Assembly: GCF_003263515.1 (NCBI RefSeq)
Contig: NZ_JYDE01000014.1
Location: 1-64,000, forward strand
Direction: 5' to 3'
Length of the DNA stretch: 64,000 nucleotides
DNA from: Rahnella inusitata
Lineage (GTDB): Bacteria; Pseudomonadota; Gammaproteobacteria; Enterobacterales; Enterobacteriaceae
The position numbers and the translations under genes are program-made. The notes below the pieces were generated by a model, which saw only the letters and a program-made list of their open reading frames with translations, was not told where the DNA came from and did not search any database. Below are positions 49,884 to 58,694 of the stretch, piece by piece. The stretch's first letter is position 1. The number at the start of each line of letters is the position of its first letter.

Positions 49884-49997
49884 CGTTTTAGCGGCCAGTC
49901 AATCAGCTAACCATATGATTTTCCCAAAGTGACTGAGCCGCTAATCCCTTCTTATATTTCGACTGCGCACCCAACCGGCAAACCGGAGGGGGAGACT

Positions 49998-50267
49998 ATG
50001 AAAATGGACGAAAAATACAGTAACGCTACATACGGTGGTGCTGGAATTACGGCCTTCTTTGCAAGCTTATCCCTTCAGGATTGGGGCTTTATCGCTGGCG
50101 TGCTGATCGGGGCGCTCTTTACTGCTTTGACGTATTTCCTGAATCGTCGCGAACAGATGAAGCGCACCCGGATACTCCAAGAAATCGCCGATAAGGTTGA
50201 TGCCAAAAACCCATCAGCAACGGTTCAGCTGGTGAATGATCTCGCACAGAAAACCAACGAGGTCTGA
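49998..50267 (+). CDS. Holin
   Basis: An 89-residue protein with a hydrophobic segment pair (GGAGITAFFASLSLQDWGFIAG and VLIGALFTALTYFL) and a basic cytosolic tail (NRREQMKRTRIL). It is the first gene of the lysis cassette, directly before a SAR endolysin. ATG 49998 has GGAGGGGGAG upstream. It forms inner-membrane lesions that trigger lysis; pinholin behaviour would suit a SAR endolysin. Confidence 0.82.
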   Translation: MKMDEKYSNATYGGAGITAFFASLSLQDWGFIAGVLIGALFTALTYFLNRREQMKRTRILQEIADKVDAKNPSATVQLVNDLAQKTNEV

Positions 50268-50268
50268 T

Positions 50269-50799
50269 TTGGCAAAGCTTAAGACAAAACTCAGTGCCGC
50301 AATGCTGGCGCTGATTGCTGCTGGCGCTTCGGCCCCGGCTTTGATGCATCAGTTTCAGGACGAGAAGGAAGGCACAAGCCTCATTGCCTACCCTGATCAG
50401 GGTGGCATCTGGACAATCTGCGGCGGCGTGACGTATGTGAATGGCAAGCCTGTACTTAAAGGCATGAAGCTAACGCGCTCACAGTGCGATGCTATCGACA
50501 AAGCCGAGCAGGCAAAAGCGCTGGCGTGGGTTGATAAAAACATTCACGTTCCGCTTACTCCTCCCCAGAAGGTAGGGATCGCCTCGTTCTGCCCTTGGAA
50601 CATCGGGCCGAGCAAATGCTTCCCTTCTACGTTCTACCGAAAAATTAACGCCGGTGACCGCCTTGGAGCTTGCGCAGAGATTAAACGCTGGGTCTGGGAC
50701 GGTGGGAAAGATTGCCGAATTCGGGCGAACAACTGCGCGGGTCAGGTCATCAGGCGTGATCAGGAAAGCGAACTGACGTGCTGGGGGCTGGATGAATAA
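50269..50799 (+). CDS. SAR endolysin (lysozyme, R21 type) with TTG start
   Basis: A 176-residue glycoside hydrolase. Counting the TTG as Met1, the triad is Glu34, Asp43 and Thr49, matching the R21/T4 spacing E-8-D-5-T. Residues about 9-27 form a weakly hydrophobic Ala/Gly-rich signal-arrest-release segment. The frame has no ATG or GTG at the family start; TTG 50269 with GAGG upstream gives the normal N-terminus (AKLKTKLSAAML). It overlaps Rz by 8 bp. It degrades peptidoglycan after release from the membrane. Confidence 0.88.
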   Translation: MAKLKTKLSAAMLALIAAGASAPALMHQFQDEKEGTSLIAYPDQGGIWTICGGVTYVNGKPVLKGMKLTRSQCDAIDKAEQAKALAWVDKNIHVPLTPPQKVGIASFCPWNIGPSKCFPSTFYRKINAGDRLGACAEIKRWVWDGGKDCRIRANNCAGQVIRRDQESELTCWGLDE

Positions 50800-51298
50800 C
50801 AATTTATCGATCGTGCTGGCTTTCGTGGCCGGCGTGGCGCTGACCTGGTGGATTGAAGGAATACGCTGGGACACTGACGTATCTAAGTTGAATGAATCCC
50901 ACACCGCAGAGCTGAAGAAAATCAGTGATCAGGCAGTGATTGACCTGACCAACCAGAAGAAGCGCACCGAAGCGGCACAAACCGCGCTGTCGGCACTGGA
51001 TGCCAAACATACGAAGGAATTAGCCGATGAACAGGCCAAAAATGACCGGTTGCGTGCTGATGTTGCTGACGGCACTCGCCGGGTGCGGATCGCGGCATCA
51101 AACCTTGCCACCTGCGAGCTCGTCGGGAACAGCACTACCGGAACCGGCGGCGTGGGCGATGCAGTACAAGTCGAACTCTCTGGCGCTGGTGGACGGGCTG
51201 TTCTCGATCTCCGAGCCAGCACCATCAAAGACGACCAAGTGATCCAATACCTTCAGAGCTTCGCCGCTGAAGCCCGGAAGCGATGCAAAATCCAATAG
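50792..51298 (+). CDS. Rz: Rz-type i-spanin
   Basis: A 168-residue protein with one N-terminal membrane helix (LSIVLAFVAGVALTWWIEG) and a long periplasmic coiled coil (SDQAVIDLTNQKKRTEAAQ, KHTKELADEQAKNDRLRAD). It spans the periplasm and, with Rz1, fuses inner and outer membranes at the end of lysis. The start overlaps the endolysin end. Confidence 0.9.
   Translation: MNNNLSIVLAFVAGVALTWWIEGIRWDTDVSKLNESHTAELKKISDQAVIDLTNQKKRTEAAQTALSALDAKHTKELADEQAKNDRLRADVADGTRRVRIAASNLATCELVGNSTTGTGGVGDAVQVELSGAGGRAVLDLRASTIKDDQVIQYLQSFAAEARKRCKIQ
51027..51242 (+). CDS. Rz1: Rz1-type o-spanin lipoprotein, nested inside Rz
   Basis: A 71-residue lipoprotein fully embedded in Rz in another frame. The signal sequence ends in LAGC (Cys20) and the mature part is Pro/Ser-rich. 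AAGGA precedes its ATG. The nested arrangement is the classical lambda Rz/Rz1 architecture. Confidence 0.85.
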   Translation: MNRPKMTGCVLMLLTALAGCGSRHQTLPPASSSGTALPEPAAWAMQYKSNSLALVDGLFSISEPAPSKTTK

Positions 51299-51308
51299 GT
51301 AATGCTCA

Positions 51309-51503
51309 ATGAAAACTGATAAGACAAGTGCAGAAATAGACCAGGCTGTTTCTCAATACAGCAGTTCTATGGGCATTGCGGTTCAAGATTCGTTAGCCAC
51401 CAAGTTAAAACACAGTCCTGAAATGAAAGTCGCAATAACTGAAGTGGTAGAGGAGACGATTAAGCGCGCTTTGCAACCGGGTGGGATTCTTTATCGAAGA
51501 TAG
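51309..51503 (+). CDS. 64-residue protein sharing its C-terminal motif with the tape measure protein
   Basis: A small soluble protein that ends KRALQPGGILYRR. The tape measure protein in this prophage ends KKEMAPGGVLYKR. The preceding residues (VVEETIKRAL versus IVQQTISDRLKK) are similar in type. It lies between the spanins and cos. Either a captured tape-measure tail fragment or a protein interacting with the tail is possible. No ribosome site problem is seen. Confidence 0.6.
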   Translation: MKTDKTSAEIDQAVSQYSSSMGIAVQDSLATKLKHSPEMKVAITEVVEETIKRALQPGGILYRR

Positions 51504-51517
51504 CTAAGGCATTACAG

Positions 51518-51556
51518 CAGGCATTCACTGAGTGCCTGTGATAATGATTATCATTT
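51518..51556. promoter_or_regulatory. Stem-loop and Fur-box-like palindrome before cos
   Basis: CAGGCA/TGCCTG forms a hairpin at 51518-51538. It is followed by GATAATGATTATCATTT (51540-51556), which contains a perfect palindrome around ATGATNATCAT and matches much of the Fur consensus. In phage DNA this may be fortuitous or may serve another protein, for example as part of cosQ. Confidence 0.45.
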
Positions 51557-51584
51557 ATGAAAGGTACTCCCGACAGGGGGCCTC

Positions 51585-51640
51585 TCCACGGGGCGGCGGA
51601 CTCGCGGAAAACGGCTAGTTTTCGCGATCTAGGGTCATCA
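51585..51640 (+). other. Phage cos site (lambda-type cosN region)
   Basis: The segment CACGGGGCGGCGGACTCGCGG closely matches lambda cosN (GGGCGGCGACCT cohesive end). The predicted 12-base end is GGGCGGCGGACT at 51591-51602. It lies between the lysis genes and terS, exactly where cos is in lambda. A downstream inverted segment (GCGGAAAACGGC...TTTTCGCG) lies at 51603-51626. The prophage therefore packages by cos cutting. Confidence 0.85.
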
Positions 51641-51719
51641 TCATCATCTGCGCAGGCTATTGATTTTGCAGTATGCGAAATTGCAAAGATGTCGAATCGT
51701 TTAAAAAGTGTTCACCATC

Positions 51720-52208
51720 ATGGACCAAGAAATCGCCTCGCTCAAACTGAACATCAACCAGCTTGCAGGGATCACCGGTGTGCATCGGCAGACGGTCGCG
51801 GCGCGCCTGAAAAACGTCGATCCCGCACCGGGCAGTAACGCGAAACTGAAATTATTTTCCGTCACCGATGTGTTAACCGAATTGATGATCCCGACGGTTT
51901 CTGGCGACGTGGCAGAAATGACGCCGTCCGACCGGCTGGCGCACTGGAAAGCCGAGAATGAGCGTCTGACCTTTGAACAAAGCATGGGGCAGCTCATCCC
52001 TGCAGAAGATGTGGCAAGAGAGTTTTCAGTGATGGCGAAAGCCGTGGTTCAGGTGCTGGAAACGTTGCCGGACGTACTCGAGCGAGATTGCGCGTTACCG
52101 CCGTCCGCCGTGATGCGTATACAAAATATTATTGATGATCTGCGTGACCAGATTGCGCAGAAGGTCACTGATGCAGAACCGGAGGAGGACACGTCTGAGG
52201 AGGACTGA
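51720..52208 (+). CDS. terS: Terminase small subunit (Nu1-like / DUF1441)
   Basis: A 162-residue protein with an N-terminal DNA-binding helix-turn-helix (INQLAGITGVHRQTVAARLKNV) and a helical C-terminal half, matching the DUF1441 terminase-small family. It binds cosB and recruits the large subunit. Start choice is uncertain: ATG 51720 has no clear ribosome site, and GTG 51708 is an alternative. The acidic tail (EPEEDTSEED) is at the junction with terL. Confidence 0.8.
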   Translation: MDQEIASLKLNINQLAGITGVHRQTVAARLKNVDPAPGSNAKLKLFSVTDVLTELMIPTVSGDVAEMTPSDRLAHWKAENERLTFEQSMGQLIPAEDVAREFSVMAKAVVQVLETLPDVLERDCALPPSAVMRIQNIIDDLRDQIAQKVTDAEPEEDTSEED

Positions 52209-54310
52209 TGGCAAAGCGGGCTTCAGCGCGTGGCATCCGGAGAGATGTACCAGGCATTCTTCGCGCACCGCGGCGCATGCTGGTTGCCGATGCGGTCAGC
52301 CAATATATGCGCGTGCCGATGGGGGCGGGAAACTCCGTTCCCTGGGATCCGAATCTGGCACCGTATGTTGTCGACCCCATGAACTGCCTGGCATCCCGCG
52401 AGTACGACGCCGTGATCTTCGTCGGTCCGTCCCGAACAGGTAAAACCATCGGTCTGATCGACGGCTGGATTGTTTACAACGTTGTCTGTGACCCTTCGGA
52501 TATGTTGCTTATCCAGATGACGGAAGAGAAGGCGCGTGAGCACAGCAAAAAGCGCCTTGACCGGACCTTTCGCAGCAGCCCGGAAGTGGCTAAACGCCTG
52601 AGCCCGCGCCGTAATGATAACAACGTATACGACCGGACATTCCGGGCAGGGAACTACCTCAAAATCGGCTGGCCCTCTATTAATATTATGTCCTCGTCCG
52701 ATTATAAGTGCGTTGCACTGACGGACTATGACCGATTCCCCGAAGATATTGACGGTGAGGGGGATGCTTTTACGCTGGCCTCAAAACGTACGACGACATT
52801 TATGTCTTCGGGCATGACGCTGGTCGAGAGCTCACCGGGTCGCGATATTCGTGATACCAAATGGCGTCGCAGTTCACTGCATGAGGCGCCGCCGACCACC
52901 GGCATTCTTTCTTTATATAACCGTGGCGATCGCCGACGCTGGTACTGGCCTTGTCCGCACTGCGGCGAACACTTCCAGCCCGCGAAAGACGTGGTGCAGG
53001 GTTATCAGAATATTGCCGACCCTGTGGTCGCCAGCGAGGCGGCATTCATAGAGTGTCCGCATTGCCGGGGAAAAATTACAGCAGGGCAGAAACGCGCACT
53101 TAATCAGAAAGGTGTCTGGCTTCGCGACGGTGAACAGATTGACCGTCATGGCACTGTCACGGGAACGGCCAGACGATCGCGCATTGCGTCATTCTGGATG
53201 GAGGGACCCGCCGCGGCGTACCAAACGCTTTCGCAGCTGGTCTACAAATTGCTGTCCGCTCAGCAGGACTACGAGGCGAACGGCAGTGAAGAAACCCTTA
53301 AAGCGGTGATCAATACTGACTGGGGGCTGCCTTATATCCCTCAGTCCAGCGTTGAGCAGCGCAAATCCGAAACCCTGATGGCGCGCGCCTCGACCGTGAC
53401 CAAGCGCACCGTGCCTGACGGGGTGCGTTTTCTGGTGGCGACCGTTGACGTGCAGGGCGGACGCAACCGGCGGTTCGTTGTGCAGGTGATCGGCTATGGC
53501 GCCCACGGTGAGCGCTGGGTCGTTGACCGATACAACATTAAACAGTCGATGCGCACGGGGCCGAACGGCGAAAGCCTGCCGATTGACCCGGCTGGCTATC
53601 TGGAAGACTGGGATTTGCTGCGCACGGACGTGCTGGATAAGCAGTGGCCACTCAACAGCAATCCGGGTGTTTCTCTGCCCGTGCTGGCGATGGCCGTCGA
53701 CTCCGGCGGTGAAGACGGTGTCACCGGCAATGCCTATGAGTTCTGGCGCCAATGCCGCCGCGATGGCGTGCACAAGCGCGTTTATCTCTTCAAAGGCGAC
53801 AGCACCACCCGCAGCAAGCTGATCACCAAGTCACTGCCGGACAATACCGACCGACCAAACCGCCGGGCGGAGGCACGCGGTGACGTGCCGCTTTACCTTC
53901 TGCAGACCAACATGCTCAAAGACCGGATCAGTAACGCCCTTCAGCGCGATACGCCGGGGGCTAACTACGTCCACTTTCCTGACTGGCTGGGGGAGTGGTT
54001 CTATGACGAACTGACCTATGAAGAACGGGGCGCTGACGGCAAGTGGACTAAGCCGGGCAAGGGGGCAAACGAGGCGTTCGACCTGATGGTCTATGCCCAT
54101 GCTCTGGTGATCTTGCGCGGGTATGAGCGAATAAACTGGGTAAAACCGCCTTCGTGGGCGCAGCCCATTGCGCAACCCACATCCGGCACGCAGTCAGAAC
54201 CGCCAGCCTTGCCAGCCCGCAGTTATCACCCAAAACCGAAAACAACCCGCGCCCGGACAGAGGATAAACCTTCTGCCTGGGCGCCATCGACATCAGGAGG
54301 CTGGGTATGA
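52208..54310 (+). CDS. terL: Terminase large subunit (GpA family)
   Basis: A 700-residue packaging motor and nuclease of the lambda GpA type. The ATPase part has a Walker-A-like VGPSRTGKTIG near residue 77 and ALTDYDRFPEDIDGEGD in the Walker-B area. A zinc-like CPHCGEH and CPHCRGK pair lies near residues 250-285. The C-terminal nuclease region follows from about 400 (VATVDVQGGRNRRFVVQVIG, MAVDSGGEDG). It cuts at cos and translocates DNA into the prohead. Confidence 0.93.
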   Translation: MAKRASARGIRRDVPGILRAPRRMLVADAVSQYMRVPMGAGNSVPWDPNLAPYVVDPMNCLASREYDAVIFVGPSRTGKTIGLIDGWIVYNVVCDPSDMLLIQMTEEKAREHSKKRLDRTFRSSPEVAKRLSPRRNDNNVYDRTFRAGNYLKIGWPSINIMSSSDYKCVALTDYDRFPEDIDGEGDAFTLASKRTTTFMSSGMTLVESSPGRDIRDTKWRRSSLHEAPPTTGILSLYNRGDRRRWYWPCPHCGEHFQPAKDVVQGYQNIADPVVASEAAFIECPHCRGKITAGQKRALNQKGVWLRDGEQIDRHGTVTGTARRSRIASFWMEGPAAAYQTLSQLVYKLLSAQQDYEANGSEETLKAVINTDWGLPYIPQSSVEQRKSETLMARASTVTKRTVPDGVRFLVATVDVQGGRNRRFVVQVIGYGAHGERWVVDRYNIKQSMRTGPNGESLPIDPAGYLEDWDLLRTDVLDKQWPLNSNPGVSLPVLAMAVDSGGEDGVTGNAYEFWRQCRRDGVHKRVYLFKGDSTTRSKLITKSLPDNTDRPNRRAEARGDVPLYLLQTNMLKDRISNALQRDTPGANYVHFPDWLGEWFYDELTYEERGADGKWTKPGKGANEAFDLMVYAHALVILRGYERINWVKPPSWAQPIAQPTSGTQSEPPALPARSYHPKPKTTRARTEDKPSAWAPSTSGGWV

Positions 54311-54525
54311 ATCAGGCCGATATTGAAGACATGATCCAGCAGTATATGACCGCCGAGCGCGCCGTTCTGCAGGGGAAATCCATCACGTTCAACGGGCAGT
54401 CCATGACGATGGAGAATCTGAGCGAGATCCAGAAGGGGCGAAACGTCTGGGAGCGACGTCTCAGCACGCTGCTGGCGTCACAACGCGGGCGACCGCAGTA
54501 CCGGCTGGCGAGGTTCCCGCGATGA
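54307..54525 (+). CDS. gpW-like head-tail joining protein
   Basis: A 72-residue helical protein between terL and portal, in the position and size of lambda gpW (68 residues). Sequence IEDMIQQYMTAERAVLQGK and SITFNGQSMTMENLSEIQKGR fits that family. It stabilises packaged DNA and forms part of the connector. Start and stop overlap neighbours by 4 bp. Confidence 0.85.
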   Translation: MNQADIEDMIQQYMTAERAVLQGKSITFNGQSMTMENLSEIQKGRNVWERRLSTLLASQRGRPQYRLARFPR

Positions 54526-55997
54526 GCCTGATTGATGACGCAATTGGCCTGTTTTCACCCGGCTGGAAGGCATCCCGCCTGCGTTCACGCGTGGCGATAA
54601 ACGCCTACGAGGCGGCATTACCGACGCGCACGCACCGAGCGAAGCGCGAAAACCGCAATGCCAACCAGCTTACCCAGTTCGCCGGACGTTCGATCCGCGA
54701 GCAGGCGCGCTGGCTGGACAATAATCACGACCTGGTGATCGGCCTGTTGGACAAGCTGGAAGAGCGCATCGTCGGCGCGCGGGGCATCGTTGTTGATCCC
54801 CAGCCTATCCTGAAAACGGGGCTGGTGGCCGATGACCTGTCCAAACAAATACGTGCTGCGTGGGCGGAGTGGTCTATTTCTCCCGACGTTACCGGGCAGT
54901 TTACCCGCCCGGTCCTTGAGCGTCTGATGGCGCGAACCTGGCTGCGCGACGGCGAGGTTTTCGGGCAAATGGTTCGGGGTGCCGCACCCGGACTGACGCC
55001 TACGGCCAACATCCCCTTCTGGGTCGAGGCGCTGGAGCCGGATTACATTCCGCTTGATATGAGCGATACCGGCAGGGGGATTTGCCAGGGTATTTATCTC
55101 AACAGCTGGGGATGCCCGACAAAGTACGTCGTGTATAAGAATCTGGTGACCTCCGGCGTGGCGCTGGGTAACACCAAAGAAATCGCCGCAGACGGCATGA
55201 TGCACCTGAAATTCATGCGCCGTCTTCATCAGGTCCGCGGCAACAGCCTGCTCTCCGGCATCCTTATCCGCCTGAGTGCGCTGAAAGAGTACGAGGATTC
55301 AGAACTGACCGCCGCCCGGATTGCCGCCGCGCTGGGCATGTACGTGAAAAAAGGCGACGGCCAGACATACGGCGACGAAAGTAATGACAAAGGTCCCCGT
55401 GAGCTCAACATCGAACCCGGCATGCTTTTCGATGAGCTGGCGCCGGGTGAAGAGATCGGGATGATTAAATCAGACCGGCCCAATCCTAACCTTGAGACGT
55501 TCCGCAACGGTCAGCTCAGGGCGGTGGCCGCCGGCAGCCGCAGCAGCTTTTCCAGCATCTCCCGCAACTATAACGGCACCTACAGCTCCCAGCGTCAGGA
55601 GCTGGTCGAGTCCTTTGAAGGGTACGGCATTCTTCAGGATGCGTTTATCGCCGCCGTGACCCGTCCGATGTACCGCAGCTGGTTGCAGATGGCCATCACC
55701 GCGGGCGTGATCAACGTGCCCCCCGACGTGGACACGGCGACGCTGTTTAATGCCGTGTACAGCGGACCGGTCATGCCGTGGATTGACCCAATGAAAGAGG
55801 CCAATTCGTGGCGCGTGCTTTTGCGCGGCGGGGCGGCAACGGAAGGTGACTGGATCCGGGCGCGCGGCGCTAATCCGGGCGATATAAAACGCCGCCGCAA
55901 GGCGGAAGTCGACGAAAATAAAGCGTTAGATCTGGTCTTCGACACGGATCCGGCAAACGATAAAGGGGAAGCCAGTGCGCAAGAATCCAAGAAATAA
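54522..55997 (+). CDS. Portal protein (lambda gpB family)
   Basis: A 491-residue portal protein. Typical features are the N-terminal GWKASRLRSRVAINAYEAA, the helical stretch RIAAALGMYVKKGD and the C-terminal RRKAEVDENKALDLV. It forms the dodecameric ring through which DNA enters the head. The gene overlaps the protease/capsid fusion by 23 bp. Confidence 0.92.
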   Translation: MSLIDDAIGLFSPGWKASRLRSRVAINAYEAALPTRTHRAKRENRNANQLTQFAGRSIREQARWLDNNHDLVIGLLDKLEERIVGARGIVVDPQPILKTGLVADDLSKQIRAAWAEWSISPDVTGQFTRPVLERLMARTWLRDGEVFGQMVRGAAPGLTPTANIPFWVEALEPDYIPLDMSDTGRGICQGIYLNSWGCPTKYVVYKNLVTSGVALGNTKEIAADGMMHLKFMRRLHQVRGNSLLSGILIRLSALKEYEDSELTAARIAAALGMYVKKGDGQTYGDESNDKGPRELNIEPGMLFDELAPGEEIGMIKSDRPNPNLETFRNGQLRAVAAGSRSSFSSISRNYNGTYSSQRQELVESFEGYGILQDAFIAAVTRPMYRSWLQMAITAGVINVPPDVDTATLFNAVYSGPVMPWIDPMKEANSWRVLLRGGAATEGDWIRARGANPGDIKRRRKAEVDENKALDLVFDTDPANDKGEASAQESKK

Positions 55998-58005
55998 ACT
56001 GAGTGTGTCACCCAAAGCCTCGGCGGGCGATAAAAGCTGGTTCCGCATGAAGGCCAGCGGTGATAAGACCGCCGATATTTATATTTACGACGAGATTGGT
56101 TACTGGGGCGTGACGGCCCGCCAGTTTGCCAGCAGCATGAAAGCGCTGGGCGACCTCGACCATATCAACCTGCACATCCATTCACCGGGCGGCGACGTCT
56201 TTGACGGCATTGCCATTTACAACCTGCTCAACAGCCATACGGCCAGCAAAACCGTGTATATCGACGGCCTTGCCGCCTCGATGGCGTCGGTGATTGCGAT
56301 GGTGGGGAACCCCATCATCATGCCTGAAAACGCCATGATGATGATCCACAAACCCTGGGGGATCACCGGCGGCGACGCCAACGACATGCGCGACTACGCT
56401 GACCTGCTGGATAAGGTCGAGGCCGTGCTGATCCCCTCCTATGCCAAAAAAACCGGTAAAACCTCCGACGAACTTTCCCTGATGCTGGGTGAGGAAACGT
56501 GGATGACCGCGCAGGAATGCCTTGAGCACGGTTTTGCCGACCAGATCTCTACCGCGGTGCAGGCTATGGCCCGCATTAATTCAAAACGTATCGAGGAATT
56601 CGACGCTATGCCAAACGCACTGAAAAACATGATCACTAAGCCGAAAGCGACCACCCAAAACTCGCCGGCGCCGCAGAATCCGCCCGCTGCCCCGGTTGTT
56701 CCTGCCCCCGCCGCGCTGGATGAAGATACCATTCGTAATCAGGTGATTGCGGCGCAGAAACAGCGCGTCACGGGGATCAAAGACCTGTTCGCGATGTTCG
56801 GCGGCCGCCATCAGGAATTGCAGGCGACGTGCATCGAAGACATCGACTGCACGGTCGAGCAGGCCAAGGACAAGCTGCTGGTCATGCTGGGCAAAGACGC
56901 CAGTCCGTCGAATAAAAACGGCGGCAATGCGCACATCTACGCAGGGAACGGTAACTTTACCGGCGACGGCATCCGTCAGGCGCTGATGGCGCGCGCGGGC
57001 TTTGAGGACCGCCAAAACGACAACGTCTATAACGGCATGACGCTGCGCGAATATGCGCGCATGTCGCTGACCGAACGCGGCGTCAGCGTGGGGGCTTTCA
57101 ACCCGATGCAGATGGTCGGCCTTTCCCTGACCCACAGCACCTCTGACTTCGGCAATATCCTGCTGGACGTGGCGAATAAGTCCCTGCTGCAGGGCTGGGA
57201 AGAGTCGGAAGAAACCTTCGAAGCCTGGACGAAGAAAGGGCAGCTCTCCGACTTTAAAACGGCGCACCGCGTCGGCATGGGCGGCTTCCCGTCGTTGCGT
57301 AAGGTGCGCGAAGGGGCGGAGTACAAATACGTGACCACCGCAGATAATAGCGAAACCATTGCGCTGGCCACCTACGGTGAAATCTTCTCTATTACCCGTC
57401 AGGCCATCATCAATGACGATCTGAACCAGCTGACCGACGTGCCGATGAAGATGGGGCGCGCGGCGAAGGCCACCATCAGCGATCTGGTGTATGCGGTGCT
57501 TACCGGCAACCCTAAATTGTCTGACGGTAAGACGTTGTTCAGCAGCGATCACAAAAACCTGGCAACCGGCACCATTGACGTCACAACTCTGGATGCGGCT
57601 CGCCAGCTGATGCGCGTGCAGAAAGAGCCGACCACCGGCCGCACCCTGAATATTCGCCCGGCCTTCCTGCTGGTGCCGACCGCGCTTGAGACGGTCGCCA
57701 ACCAGACGATCAAATCAGCCAGCGTGAAAGGGGCTGACGTGAACGCCGGCATCATCAACCCGATCCAGAACTTTGCGACGGTTATCGGTGAGCCTCGCCT
57801 CGATGACAACAGCGCGAAAGCCTGGTATCTGGCGGCGGCGCAGGGCATGGACACCATCGAGGTGGCTTACCTGAACGGGGTCGAGCTGCCGTACATCGAC
57901 CAGCAGGAAGGCTTCAACACCGACGGCATCGCGACGAAAGTGCGCATCGACGCCGGCGTGGCGCCGCTGGATTACCGCGGCCTGGTCAAGTCCAGCGGCC
58001 AGTAA
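55975..58005 (+). CDS. ClpP-like prohead protease fused to major capsid protein
   Basis: A 676-residue polyprotein. Residues about 30-200 are a ClpP-like serine protease (Ser102 in GLAASMASVIAM, His125 in MMIHKPWG). A Pro/Ala-rich linker lies near 220-250. Residues about 300-676 are a HK97-type major capsid protein (EYARMSLTERGVSVGAFNPMQM, SDFGNILLDVANKSLLQGWEE). In lambda these are separate genes (C and E). The fusion implies that the scaffold/protease part is cleaved off during head assembly. This fusion type is known in other enterobacterial prophages. Confidence 0.9.
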   Translation: MRKNPRNKLSVSPKASAGDKSWFRMKASGDKTADIYIYDEIGYWGVTARQFASSMKALGDLDHINLHIHSPGGDVFDGIAIYNLLNSHTASKTVYIDGLAASMASVIAMVGNPIIMPENAMMMIHKPWGITGGDANDMRDYADLLDKVEAVLIPSYAKKTGKTSDELSLMLGEETWMTAQECLEHGFADQISTAVQAMARINSKRIEEFDAMPNALKNMITKPKATTQNSPAPQNPPAAPVVPAPAALDEDTIRNQVIAAQKQRVTGIKDLFAMFGGRHQELQATCIEDIDCTVEQAKDKLLVMLGKDASPSNKNGGNAHIYAGNGNFTGDGIRQALMARAGFEDRQNDNVYNGMTLREYARMSLTERGVSVGAFNPMQMVGLSLTHSTSDFGNILLDVANKSLLQGWEESEETFEAWTKKGQLSDFKTAHRVGMGGFPSLRKVREGAEYKYVTTADNSETIALATYGEIFSITRQAIINDDLNQLTDVPMKMGRAAKATISDLVYAVLTGNPKLSDGKTLFSSDHKNLATGTIDVTTLDAARQLMRVQKEPTTGRTLNIRPAFLLVPTALETVANQTIKSASVKGADVNAGIINPIQNFATVIGEPRLDDNSAKAWYLAAAQGMDTIEVAYLNGVELPYIDQQEGFNTDGIATKVRIDAGVAPLDYRGLVKSSGQ

Positions 58006-58027
58006 CATTTCCCCGCGTTACCTTCAC

Positions 58028-58075
58028 GCCCGTCAGGGCTTTTTTTATATCTAAAATTCGCCCCTTCGCGGGGCG
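58028..58075 (+). terminator. Terminator plus second hairpin after the capsid gene
   Basis: GCCC-GTCA-GGGC followed by a run of seven T (58028-58046) is a short intrinsic terminator inside the late operon. CGCCCC/GGGGCG with a 5-nt loop follows at 58059-58075, just before the next gene's ribosome site. Partial termination here would raise capsid over distal tail expression. Q-modified polymerase could read through. Confidence 0.7.
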
Positions 58076-58089
58076 TATGGAGCTTTGTT

Positions 58090-58416
58090 ATGGCTAAGAA
58101 TTTTGTGCAGGAAGGGCAGACCATTTCCATTACCAATACCGGTCAGGCGGTGATTGAGAGCGGCGCCCCCGTGGTGCTGGGTTCCCTGCTCGTTGTCTCA
58201 CTGGTGGATATTGCCCCGAATGAAACCGGTACGGGCATGGCGGAAGGGGTATTCCTGCTGCCGAAAGTCTCCGCCGACGCCATTCCGGCGGGGACAACAG
58301 TGTATATCGCGGACGGTGAAATCCAGCTGGCGGCGGCGGATGCCGTGGCGGCGGGGATCGCGTGGGAACAGGCCGGTGCAGGTTCGACCGTCGTTGAAGT
58401 CAAACTCAATGCCTAA
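58090..58416 (+). CDS. DUF2190 head decoration-like protein
   Basis: A 108-residue protein of the DUF2190 family (ITNTGQAVIESGAPVVLGSLLVV, EGVFLLPKVS), located right after the capsid gene where head-decoration proteins lie. It probably binds the capsid surface and replaces lambda gpD. It overlaps the next gene by 8 bp. Confidence 0.82.
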   Translation: MAKNFVQEGQTISITNTGQAVIESGAPVVLGSLLVVSLVDIAPNETGTGMAEGVFLLPKVSADAIPAGTTVYIADGEIQLAAADAVAAGIAWEQAGAGSTVVEVKLNA

Positions 58417-58684
58417 CCCGTTCGATGCGCTGGCGGCGCGGATGGATGCCACCACCGTCGCGCGCTTTGGGCGAGACGTGGTGATTAACGGCGCCGTGCT
58501 TACCGGCGTTGAAAGCCACTTTTTGCCCGAAATGGGGCCGGTCAGCGGTGACGGCCTGTCCGTGGTGATTTTTTCTGCCGCTTACCGACCTCACCGTAAC
58601 GATCAGGTGATGTATCAGGGCGAAAGTTACATCGTCACCCGCCATCAGGTGTTTAACGGAAAGCCGCAAATCTGGCTGGAATAA
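58409..58684 (+). CDS. Head-tail joining protein (lambda gpFII-like)
   Basis: A 91-residue protein starting MPNPFDALAARMDATTVARFG, in position and length similar to gpFII-type connectors. It overlaps the DUF2190 end by 8 bp, and a longer frame starting further upstream is only the shadow of that gene. It would complete the head connector and provide the tail docking site. Confidence 0.75.
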   Translation: MPNPFDALAARMDATTVARFGRDVVINGAVLTGVESHFLPEMGPVSGDGLSVVIFSAAYRPHRNDQVMYQGESYIVTRHQVFNGKPQIWLE

Positions 58685-58694
58685 AGGGGAGCAC

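Noticed and set aside
58154-58408. Upstream part of the long frame covering the head-tail joining gene
   Set aside because: It is the out-of-frame reading of the DUF2190 gene; the real gene starts at ATG 58409.
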